Shown: positions 63,001 through 64,000 of the stretch, in pieces
Position numbering within the stretch: position 1 is the first letter of the stretch
Layout: each line of letters opens with the position of its first letter
Origin: Oreohelix idahoensis
Taxonomy: Eukaryota; Mollusca; Gastropoda; Stylommatophora; Oreohelicidae
Assembly (NCBI GenBank): GCA_024509875.1
Contig: JAMPIV010004266.1
Location: 62,001-126,000, forward strand
Direction: 5' to 3'
Length of the DNA stretch: 64,000 bases
Notes under the pieces: model-generated
The model's input: only the letters and a program-made list of their open reading frames with translations
Told to the model about the DNA's origin: nothing
The model's database searches: none
Translations under genes and position numbers: made by a program

Positions 63001-64000
63001 TGCACCACACTGTAGGTATTGGTGGATACAGTTACTAAAGACTGCACCACACAGTAGGTATTGGTGGATACAGTTACTAAAGACTGCACCACACAGTAGG
63101 TATTGGTGGATACAGTTACTAAAGACTGCACCACACTAGGAATTGGTGGATAGTTACTAAAGACTGCACCACACAGTAGGTATTGGTGGATACAGTTACT
63201 AAAGACTGCACCACACAGTAGGTATTGGTGGATACAGTTACTAAAGACTGCACCACTTTGTAGGTATTGGTGGATACAGTTACTAAAGACTGCACCACAC
63301 TGTAGGTATTGGTGGATACAGTTACTAAAGACTGCACCACACAGTAGGTATTGGTGGATACAGTTACTAAAGACTGCACCACACTGTAGGTATTGGTGGA
63401 TACAGTTACTAAAGACTGCACCACACTGTAGGTATTGGTGGATACAGTTACTAAAGACTGCACCACACTGTAGGTATTGGTGGATACAGTTACTAAAGAC
63501 TGCACCACACTGTAGGTATTGGTGGATACAGTTACTAAAGACTGCACCACACTGTAGGTATTGGTGGATACAGTTACTAAAGACTGCACCAAACAGTAGG
63601 TATTGATGGATATGGTAAAGACTGCACCACTTTGTATTGGTGGATACAGTTACTAAAGACTGCACCACACTGTAGGTATTGGTGGATATAGTTACTAAAG
63701 ACTGCACCACACTGTAGGTATTGGTGGATACAGTTACTAAAGACTGCACCACACTGTAGGTATTGGTGGATATAGTTACTAAAGACTGCACCACACTGTA
63801 GGTATTGGTGGATATAGTTACTAAAGACTGCACCACACTGTAGGTATTGGTGGATACAGTTACTAAAGACTGCACCACACTGTAGGTATTGGTGGATATA
63901 GTTACTAAAGACTGCACCACACTGTAGGTATTGGTGGATACAGTTACTAAAGACTGCACCACACTGTAGGTATTGGTGGATAGTACTGTAGGTTGACTGC
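9924..64000 (+). CDS. CHORDC1: CHORD-containing protein 1 (CHP-1/Morgana), spliced, 3' end beyond window
   Basis: Joining the eight exons gives 281 residues: CHORD I (zinc ligands C8, C13, C26, H29, C44, C45, C61, H66), an acidic linker (about 70-145), CHORD II (C154, C159, C173, H176, C191, C192, C208, H213) and the first half of a CS (p23-like) domain from about residue 227. All eight ligands of each CHORD are present. The vertebrate protein is about 332 residues, so roughly 50 remain downstream. The family binds HSP90 and acts in the cytoplasm as a co-chaperone and in centrosome control. All junctions after exon 1 keep phase with GT-AG borders. Intron lengths are 870, 3070, 5877, 14104, 657, 1740 and 19538 bp, and intron 8 exceeds 7.3 kb. 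Numbering assumes the GC donor discussed under exon 1. Confidence 0.93.
9994..10863 (+). other. CHORDC1 intron 1, no internal feature seen
   Basis: Nothing recognisable lies between exons 1 and 2 apart from AT-rich sequence. The acceptor CTTCCTGCAG at 10854-10863 is strong, with a pyrimidine-rich tract before it. Confidence 0.6.
10864..10970 (+). CDS. CHORDC1: CHORDC1 exon 2 (core of CHORD I)
   Basis: It encodes [18 protein letters not shown] then [17 protein letters not shown], giving the CX2H and CC zinc ligands of CHORD I. It begins with two bases completing a split codon and ends in phase 0 at the donor AAA/GTATGT. The acceptor is GCAG at 10860-10863. Confidence 0.95.
10971..12408 (+). 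other. CHORDC1 intron 2, first part: mostly unassigned
   Basis: No gene is seen. A short piece at about 12095-12240 resembles 19119-19205, part of the RNase H-bearing LINE (shared phrase ATATGACTAGCTG and neighbours), so it is probably a small minus-strand relic of that family. A C-run at 11019-11027 is the only other mark. Confidence 0.4.
12423..12730 (+). mobile_element. SINE with (GAA)n tail and perfect 14-bp target duplication
   Basis: The 308-bp element begins GGGACCTAAGATGCG and ends in GAAGAAGAAG. It is flanked by AACTGCACAATTTC at 12409-12422 and again at 12731-12744. Related copies are at 26649-26957 (plus) and 28935-29208 (minus). It is non-coding. No clear tRNA A or B box was found, so the source of its head is open. 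The (GAA)n tail resembles the 3' end of the LINE at 42382-54455, which may supply its reverse transcriptase; that is inference. Confidence 0.85.
12745..14040 (+). other. CHORDC1 intron 2, last part: nothing assigned
   Basis: There is an A-run then G-run at 13019-13037 and no other recognisable element. A 91-codon open frame at 13238-13513 has no family signal and is not called. The acceptor at 14031-14040 (TATTTTCCAG) is good. Confidence 0.5.
14041..14118 (+). CDS. CHORDC1: CHORDC1 exon 3 (end of CHORD I)
   Basis: It encodes [17 protein letters not shown] and the start of the linker, supplying the final CX4H ligands of CHORD I. It is 26 whole codons, phase 0 to phase 0, with the acceptor TTCCAG and a consensus donor CAG/GTAAGT. 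Confidence 0.95.
14119..15061 (+). other. CHORDC1 intron 3, first part: nothing assigned
   Basis: No gene or clear repeat is seen before the LINE fragment at 15074. Confidence 0.5.
15074..15398 (-). mobile_element. 5'-truncated LINE 3' end with 12-bp target duplication
   Basis: The 325-bp insert is flanked by CATGCCCTACAT at 15062-15073 and 15399-15410. On the minus strand it encodes [20 protein letters not shown] and [20 protein letters not shown] before its stop. Its 3' UTR matches the LINE at 42382 onward almost base for base, including the final AAAGAAGAAGA. It is a recent, severely truncated copy. Confidence 0.9.
15411..16187 (+). other. CHORDC1 intron 3, AT-rich stretch
   Basis: No element is assigned. 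A local duplication of TTGCTTATTTCC(A/C)AGTCAGGCAACATG occurs at 15829-15852 and 15858-15884. Confidence 0.5.
16201..17057. mobile_element. Palindromic head-to-head SINE dimer with 13-bp target duplication
   Basis: Positions 16196-16608 and 16610-17022 are reverse complements of each other around a single central A at 16609. I found no mismatch in the stretches I compared. Each arm is one copy of the tRNA-derived SINE seen at 3545-3965, joined at its 5' ends. TCAGTGACCAGTA flanks the whole at 16188-16200 and 17058-17070. The right arm alone continues into the SINE tail (CCTCGGGTTTCCCTTCC). The single flanking duplication shows that the dimer was inserted as one unit. Confidence 0.92.
17071..17940 (+). 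other. Unassigned intron 3 sequence, with weak LTR-like look
   Basis: There is a TATA-like TATATATAG at 17096-17104 and an AATAAA at about 17821, followed by a GT-rich stretch. Several diverged repeats of GAGAGTTGCTGTGTATGCAA occur at 17550-17765. These suggest a decayed LTR, but I could not find both termini or a target duplication. Confidence 0.3.
17948..18028. repeat. (TA)n microsatellite
   Basis: An uninterrupted TA dinucleotide run of about 40 units. Confidence 0.97.
18281..19985 (-). mobile_element. LINE fragment with RT and RNase H domains
   Basis: Minus-strand blocks in order are [12 protein letters not shown] (19740, RT motif A region), [19 protein letters not shown] (19240, thumb), [14 protein letters not shown] (19055), then an RNase H domain: [19 protein letters not shown] (18680), [14 protein letters not shown] (18600), [18 protein letters not shown] (18510) and IYCPVHAGV (18430). 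The RNase H places it in a jockey/I-like group, unlike the copies nearer the left edge. Stops and shifts are frequent. Its 5' side ends about 10 bp from the exon 4 acceptor. Confidence 0.85.
19996..20173 (+). CDS. CHORDC1: CHORDC1 exon 4 (linker)
   Basis: It encodes the inter-CHORD linker, including [20 protein letters not shown], where vertebrate relatives have a similar DEPM.L motif, and ends in acidic DD. It starts after TTTCAG at 19990-19995 and ends one base into an aspartate codon at G/GTATGG (20173/20174). The acceptor tract is short, and the neighbouring intron DNA is an antisense LINE. Confidence 0.93.
20174..20446. repeat. 26-bp minisatellite that starts at the exon 4 donor (about 10 units)
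   Basis: The unit is TGTTGAAAAGATGTGGTGTCGTGTAT. The first, diverged unit begins within a few bases of the 5' splice site (GTATGGTGTTGTTGAAAAG). Two further units lie at 23729-23775, so the array was split by the insertion at 20440-23728. Confidence 0.92.
21992..22861 (-). mobile_element. pogo/Tigger-like DNA transposon, internally deleted, with remnant transposase
   Basis: Terminal inverted repeats TACCGTAAAATCTCGCGTAT and onward (21992) pair with the reverse of 22833-22861 with one mismatch over 29 bp, flanked by TA. Minus-strand frames contain [20 protein letters not shown] near 22180 and [17 protein letters not shown] near 22350. These match the CENPB-type helix-turn-helix half of pogo-family transposases. 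The DDE half is absent. TATAATACGCA also recurs inside both ends. Confidence 0.85.
22862..23728 (+). other. Right part of the 3.3-kb insertion, no feature seen
   Basis: No coding region or repeat is recognised between the pogo remnant and the second half of the 26-bp array. Confidence 0.4.
23729..23780. repeat. Second half of the split 26-bp minisatellite
   Basis: Two units of TGTTGAAAAGATGTGGTGTC type sit immediately right of the insertion and continue the array that starts at 20174. Confidence 0.9.
23781..24450 (+). other. Unassigned intron 4 sequence
   Basis: AT-rich, with two A-runs (24090-24099, 24120-24135). Nothing else is seen. Confidence 0.5.
24451..24590 (+). pseudogene. Tigger/jerky-like transposase N-terminus, fragment
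   Basis: The plus-strand frame from the ATG at 24452 reads [20 protein letters not shown] and [18 protein letters not shown]. This matches the first helix-turn-helix of pogo/Tigger and jerky-type proteins (the LEIL..L.KGESVS.LAK.Y signature). It stops matching after about 40 residues, where the LINE piece at 24600 begins. It is a scrap, too short to be a working gene. Confidence 0.65.
24600..24945 (-). mobile_element. LINE ORF2 C-terminal fragment
   Basis: Minus-strand frame: [20 protein letters not shown], then [19 protein letters not shown], the cysteine-rich tail found at the end of jockey/I-like LINE ORF2. It is probably the same family as the interrupted plus-strand LINE that follows. 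Confidence 0.8.
24946..25039. repeat. (TG)n-containing short repeats
   Basis: Two TG runs (24949-24961, 24978-24991), each followed by TCTAGAACCATCAGTAT, form a roughly 65-bp duplication. Confidence 0.7.
25873..28155 (+). pseudogene. piggyBac transposase, broken
   Basis: The start [20 protein letters not shown] (25873) is the usual acidic head. A match to an intron donor (AGG/TAAGC region, 26013) is possible. The core resumes at 26488 ([16 protein letters not shown]), is cut by a SINE, then continues: [13 protein letters not shown] (first Asp, 27050), LFFDNFYTS (second Asp, 27290) and [11 protein letters not shown] (third Asp, 27630). A cysteine-rich tail [12 protein letters not shown] lies near 28100 in another frame. 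There are frameshifts near 27230 and in a GA-run near 27465, and between 27884 and the tail. The three catalytic aspartates survive, but the gene cannot be read through. Confidence 0.9.
26649..26957 (+). mobile_element. SINE with (GAA)n tail inside the piggyBac transposase
   Basis: It starts GGACCCAAAGATGCAGCAAT and ends GAAGAAGAAGAAG. The flanks are GTATCGTATTTATG (26635-26648) and GTATCATATTTATG (26958-26971), a 14-bp duplication with one mismatch. It matches 12423-12730 along its length. Taking it out joins the transposase codons for DLVSYL to CLYTNKYD in frame. Confidence 0.9.
28935..29208 (-). mobile_element. SINE with (GAA)n tail, minus strand, 5'-altered
   Basis: Reverse complement of the same family, beginning with its (TTC)n tail at 28935. 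It lacks the usual first 55 bp and has about 18 unrelated bases there. The flanks TCAAAAACCC (28925-28934) and TCAAAAAACCC (29209-29219) form an imperfect target duplication. It lies about 35 bp from the right end of piggyBac 1. Confidence 0.8.
29425..29852. mobile_element. Tc1/mariner-type MITE
   Basis: Inverted repeats TACTACTGGACAAAAGTTAA and onward (29425-29449) and their exact complement at 29828-29852 enclose about 380 bp of non-coding DNA, flanked by TA-rich target. The ACTGGACAAAAGTTAAGGGCC end resembles Tc1/mariner ends. It lies in the RT codons for LLYIN of the plus-strand LINE. Confidence 0.88.
30336..31192. repeat. 44-bp minisatellite, left irregular part
   Basis: The unit is GCCATGCTAGAGACTGGGAT plus GGCTGTATACATACAGAAGTATTT. 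Units left of the mariner vary in length (about 38-46 bp), carry TG-rich inserts and include partial units (30740-30780, 30850-30960). Confidence 0.92.
31195..32513 (+). mobile_element. mariner transposon, 1319 bp, 40-bp inverted repeats
   Basis: It is flanked by TA (31193-31194 and 32514-32515) and ends in CAAGGGGATTGACATAAGTC and onward, exactly complemented at the right end over about 40 bp. The target rejoins to GAAGTATTTGCC, the satellite unit, so insertion followed array growth. It encodes one transposase with a single frameshift. The near-perfect ends suggest a recent copy. Confidence 0.95.
31395..32440 (+). pseudogene. mariner transposase with one frameshift
   Basis: The start is the ATG at 31395 ([18 protein letters not shown]). 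The N-terminal helix-turn-helix pair covers residues 1-115 ([16 protein letters not shown]). The catalytic D,D34D domain has [13 protein letters not shown] (first Asp), [11 protein letters not shown] (second) and [13 protein letters not shown] (third). The last block is in another frame: one base is missing in the C-run near 32217, so a 295-codon frame ends early and the remaining roughly 70 codons follow out of phase to the TAA at 32440. The expected length is about 345 residues. All three aspartates are present. Confidence 0.92.
32516..34105. repeat. 44-bp minisatellite, right homogeneous part (about 36 units)
   Basis: Same unit as at 30336-31192, but units here are nearly identical, differing mostly at TATTCGCC or TATTTGCC and GTATAC or GTGTAC. 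The last three units are diverged. The array ends about 170 bp before exon 5. Confidence 0.95.
34278..34327 (+). CDS. CHORDC1: CHORDC1 exon 5 (start of CHORD II)
   Basis: It encodes [16 protein letters not shown], the CX4C opening of CHORD II. Two bases complete the split aspartate codon. The acceptor is GTCTTTCAG and the donor TCA/GTAAGT. Confidence 0.95.
34328..34984 (+). other. CHORDC1 intron 5, with four-unit array next to the acceptor
   Basis: 34776-34955 holds four units of about 40-46 bp: GATTGTAGTAACAACTAGAA then ATACTGAAACTAGATCA. The array stops some 30 bp before the exon 6 acceptor (CATATGGCCAG). The rest shows nothing. Confidence 0.8.
34985..35055 (+). CDS. CHORDC1: CHORDC1 exon 6 (CHORD II, second ligand pair)
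   Basis: It encodes [20 protein letters not shown] then FHEG, with the CX2H pair of CHORD II. It ends two bases into the glycine codon at GG/GTGAGT. Confidence 0.95.
35056..36795 (+). other. CHORDC1 intron 6, with a four-unit array, SINE scrap and TTAA MITE
   Basis: 35756-35937 holds four units of 43-46 bp (GATATTTACACACCATCTAG then CCCTCACTTATCGTTAAAAC). 36119-36163 is a 45-bp scrap of the SINE tail seen at 3548 and 16203. AACAGATTTGTAGAGTTG repeats at 36070 and 36208. Otherwise only the TTAA MITE is seen. Confidence 0.75.
36313..36564. mobile_element. piggyBac-type MITE flanked by TTAA
   Basis: TTAA lies at 36309-36312 and 36565-36568. The inverted repeats CTCTTAGTATACGAG (36313-36327) are exactly complemented at 36550-36564. 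The 252-bp body is non-coding. The left end is followed by a direct repeat of TATACGAGCTAATTTCATGAC. Confidence 0.88.
36796..36898 (+). CDS. CHORDC1: CHORDC1 exon 7 (end of CHORD II)
   Basis: It encodes [20 protein letters not shown] then [14 protein letters not shown], giving the CC and CX4H ligands of CHORD II. It completes the split glycine codon and ends in phase 0 at AAG/GTATGC. Confidence 0.95.
37000..37235 (-). mobile_element. tRNA-derived SINE, minus strand
   Basis: The reverse complement begins near 37232 with GTAGCACAGTGGTTAGTGCA (A box region), then a sound B box GGTTCGATCCC (37165-37175). The body contains CTGGTACCCAATTCATAAGG, matching the copy at 2935-3172. Confidence 0.8.
37548..38451 (+). 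pseudogene. piggyBac transposase 2, internally deleted
   Basis: The start is [20 protein letters not shown], an acidic serine-rich head typical of the family, ending at a stop near 37803 after [10 protein letters not shown]. From about 38040 a second frame reads [20 protein letters not shown], the block around the third catalytic aspartate. Here that position is glycine (GGVG where GGVD is usual). The frame continues with [20 protein letters not shown] and [10 protein letters not shown]. The central catalytic part is missing. It cannot be active. Confidence 0.8.
38452..39226 (+). other. 3' part of piggyBac 2, non-coding
   Basis: AT-rich, with no further coding recognised. It ends where the Penelope 3' end begins. 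Confidence 0.5.
39227..42369 (-). mobile_element. Penelope-like retroelement (RT plus GIY-YIG), interrupted at its 5' part
   Basis: This minus-strand element has its 3' end at 39227. There the reverse complement reads CTGACGAAGGGTAAAACCCA and AAACGTCCCGTGTTTCATG, a typical Penelope 3' signature. It encodes a Penelope RT and a GIY-YIG endonuclease. The 5' part continues on the far side of the LINE insertion, after 54468, because the LINE is flanked by a 12-bp duplication (see that entry). The outer 5' limit was not found. Confidence 0.88.
39578..42369 (-). pseudogene. Penelope polyprotein: RT and GIY-YIG endonuclease, broken, catalytic Asp lost
   Basis: Minus strand. The N-terminal block [20 protein letters not shown] (about 42290) ends at an in-frame TAA at 42183. 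The main 671-codon frame starts at 42155: [58 protein letters not shown] (motif A) and [16 protein letters not shown] (motif B). Then comes [10 protein letters not shown], where motif C should be Y.DD; the first Asp is Val by one base change (GAT to GTT). A frameshift near 40150 leads to [12 protein letters not shown], a stop, a cysteine linker (CKSCPF, CKRCG) and [18 protein letters not shown], the GIY-YIG nuclease (39930-39990). It is an inactive copy. Confidence 0.92.
42427..44338 (-). pseudogene. LINE ORF2, reverse transcriptase half, one frameshift
   Basis: The minus-strand 535-codon frame (44320 to 42713) reads [59 protein letters not shown] (motif A), [15 protein letters not shown] (motif B) and [16 protein letters not shown] (motif C, YADD intact). 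One extra base in the A-run near 42765 shifts the frame. The tail then continues as [25 protein letters not shown] and [17 protein letters not shown] to a stop at 42427. It belongs with the APE domain at 53284-54204. The clade is not assigned. Confidence 0.92.
44331..45486 (+). mobile_element. Gypsy 5' LTR, missing its first part
   Basis: It matches 50984-51144 joined to 52296-53283 with only a few substitutions and one-base indels, so the pair is very similar. It starts abruptly at TCTAGAGAGG with no TG start, next to LINE codons. It ends TTATCA, after which AC and TGGTGGACCAGC follow, a plausible primer-binding site. The likely LTR start at 50650 in the other copy means about 330 bp are missing here. 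Confidence 0.88.
45487..46613 (+). other. Gypsy leader region, gag not recognisable
   Basis: 1.1 kb between the 5' LTR and protease, AT-rich in its second half, with no open frame over about 65 codons and no zinc knuckle (CX2CX4HX4C). The gag gene is either deleted or unrecognisable. A short frame from the ATG at 46602 ends after 20 codons. Confidence 0.6.
46614..50178 (+). pseudogene. Gypsy pol: protease, integrase, RT, RNase H; two frameshifts
   Basis: First frame (to 48126): a basic stretch, protease [10 protein letters not shown] (DSG, 46990), integrase zinc head [13 protein letters not shown] and CRSCKVCQ (47580-47700), and integrase core [19 protein letters not shown] and GMVERLNR (D, D, E). 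After a shift in the A-run near 48105, the second frame gives [20 protein letters not shown] and the GPY/F module ([12 protein letters not shown], 48500), then the RT approach. After a shift near 49055, the third frame gives [48 protein letters not shown] (49360), then RNase [25 protein letters not shown] and VETDQKAL, ending at 50178. There is no ATG in the first frame before a stop at 46611. Integrase before RT is certain from this continuous order. Confidence 0.93.
50650..53283 (+). mobile_element. Gypsy 3' LTR (interrupted by a solo LTR)
   Basis: The end at TTATCA (53283) is shared with the 5' LTR. The start is set at TGTGGTAAGACTG (50650), the first TG after a GGGAGG purine run that could be the polypurine tract. 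Shared sequence with the 5' LTR begins only at 50984. With the nested insert and its duplicated target removed the LTR is about 1.48 kb. The start is inferred, since the other LTR lacks this part. Confidence 0.7.
51145..52290. mobile_element. 1146-bp solo LTR nested in the Gypsy 3' LTR
   Basis: The 5' LTR lacks this block and reads through CATGTATGCTTTACC. In the 3' LTR, GTATG is present on both sides (51140-51144, 52291-52295), a 5-bp duplication. The insert starts TGTAACTGTC and ends GACAGCAACA; these ends are inverted repeats at 8 of 10 positions. With TG...CA ends, a 5-bp duplication and no coding sequence, it is a solo LTR from another family. The orientation was not determined. Confidence 0.88.
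53284..54204 (-). pseudogene. LINE ORF2, APE endonuclease half, one frameshift
   Basis: Minus strand from the ATG at 54204: [31 protein letters not shown] (catalytic Glu), [33 protein letters not shown], and [12 protein letters not shown], where relatives have GDFNAKVG (the Gly is Arg here). The frame stops at 53536 after CSINNLVIG. The following frame carries [20 protein letters not shown] and [15 protein letters not shown] (SDH catalytic pair), ending at KLKDP at the Gypsy border. This kind of sequence is often annotated in databases as craniofacial development protein 2-like. Confidence 0.92.
54468..55257. other. Right flank of the nest: Penelope 5' part and piggyBac 2 right end
   Basis: 54468 onward continues the Penelope beyond the LINE insertion. 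Where it ends is unclear. At 54840-54885 there is a hairpin-rich stretch and TCAAAGAG plus TTAA, which looks like a piggyBac right end. 54886-55257 is non-coding and ends in the piggyBac 2 inverted repeat. Confidence 0.5.
55299..55318. repeat. G homopolymer
   Basis: A run of about 20 G residues; its length is likely unreliable in any assembly. Confidence 0.9.
55425..56436. repeat. 64-bp minisatellite running into the exon 8 acceptor (about 16 units)
   Basis: The unit is GTTACTGGTTGACACATTCA, CAACTATAAATGTTATGACT, TCTGTCTCACCATCTCTGAC and ACAA. The last unit is cut short and becomes the 3' splice site itself: ATGTTATGACTTCTGTCTGTCCAG. Each unit therefore carries the same branch-like TTATGAC and pyrimidine-rich CTTCTGTCTCACC as the true acceptor. 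Most units are nearly identical; 56333-56370 is diverged. Confidence 0.95.
56437..56622 (+). CDS. CHORDC1: CHORDC1 exon 8 (first half of CS domain)
   Basis: 62 codons: [40 protein letters not shown] and [28 protein letters not shown] is the start of the CS (p23-like) domain that contacts HSP90. The acceptor GTCCAG is at 56436 and the donor GAG/GTCAGT at 56623. Remaining CS and tail codons are downstream of the window. Confidence 0.94.
56623..57165 (+). other. CHORDC1 intron 8, first 540 bp
   Basis: GT-rich and unremarkable. No exon or element is seen. Confidence 0.6.
57166..64000. repeat. 42-bp satellite with higher-order structure, about 160 units, continues past the window
   Basis: The unit is GTAGGTATTGGTGGATACAG, TTACTAAAGACTGCACCACA and CT. 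Variants include a shortened 38-bp unit (CTAGGAATTGGTGGATAGTT) and units with ACTTTGTAGG. Near the left end a block of one 38-bp plus five 42-bp units repeats with a period of 248 bp (57321, 57569, 57817). A longer block recurs at about 3.11 kb (58921-59330 and 62033-62445). Since 42 is a multiple of three and has no stop on the minus strand, it yields false open frames up to 741 codons. Confidence 0.97.

Noticed and set aside
57166..63962. Minus-strand open frames up to 741 codons ([14 protein letters not shown] repeats)
   Set aside because: The unit is 42 bp, a multiple of three with no stop, so any frame stays open. There is no codon structure, start context or family; it is intronic satellite.

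Overview
The window is animal DNA from one protein-coding gene with very large introns, crowded with transposable elements and minisatellites. The mix points to a lophotrochozoan, most likely a gastropod mollusc: tRNA-derived SINEs, several APE-type LINE families, a Penelope element, mariner, piggyBac, pogo and a Ty3/Gypsy element with integrase upstream of RT. That placement is inference; no marker settles the species.

Host gene. The only convincing host gene is a plus-strand CHORDC1 (CHP-1/Morgana, an HSP90 co-chaperone). Eight exons are visible between 9924 and 56622: 9924-9993, 10864-10970, 14041-14118, 19996-20173, 34278-34327, 34985-35055, 36796-36898 and 56437-56622. Together they give about 281 residues covering CHORD I, CHORD II and the start of the CS domain. 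The last roughly 50 residues lie beyond the right edge. Every join is in phase. Intron 1 is the only irregular one: it needs a GC donor, because the only GT in the right phase lies behind an in-frame stop. Just upstream of the ATG are an inverted CCAAT, an ETS site and two heat-shock dyads.

Layout. 1-9700 is upstream repeat DNA: at least six degenerate LINE pieces, SINEs, a 31-bp and a 40-bp minisatellite and a (CA)n tract. Introns 1-3 hold LINE and SINE inserts, including a perfect 413-bp-arm palindromic SINE dimer with a 13-bp target duplication. Intron 4 (14.1 kb) has a 26-bp minisatellite starting at the donor and split by a 3.3-kb LTR-like insertion that itself holds a pogo remnant. It also has a LINE interrupted by a piggyBac (which carries two SINEs) and by a mariner-type MITE, then a 44-bp minisatellite interrupted by a mariner. 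Introns 5 and 6 have short four-unit arrays and a TTAA MITE. Intron 7 (19.5 kb) holds a five-level nest: piggyBac > Penelope > LINE > Gypsy > solo LTR. A 64-bp minisatellite then runs directly into the exon 8 acceptor. Intron 8 is a 42-bp satellite of about 160 units that runs off the window.

Most points of interest concern mobile-element architecture: the Gypsy element with copia-like pol order (PR-IN-RT-RH), the SINE palindrome, the dateable nest, and arrays that abut the splice sites of CHORDC1. Long open frames in the tandem arrays are artefacts of repeat period, not genes.
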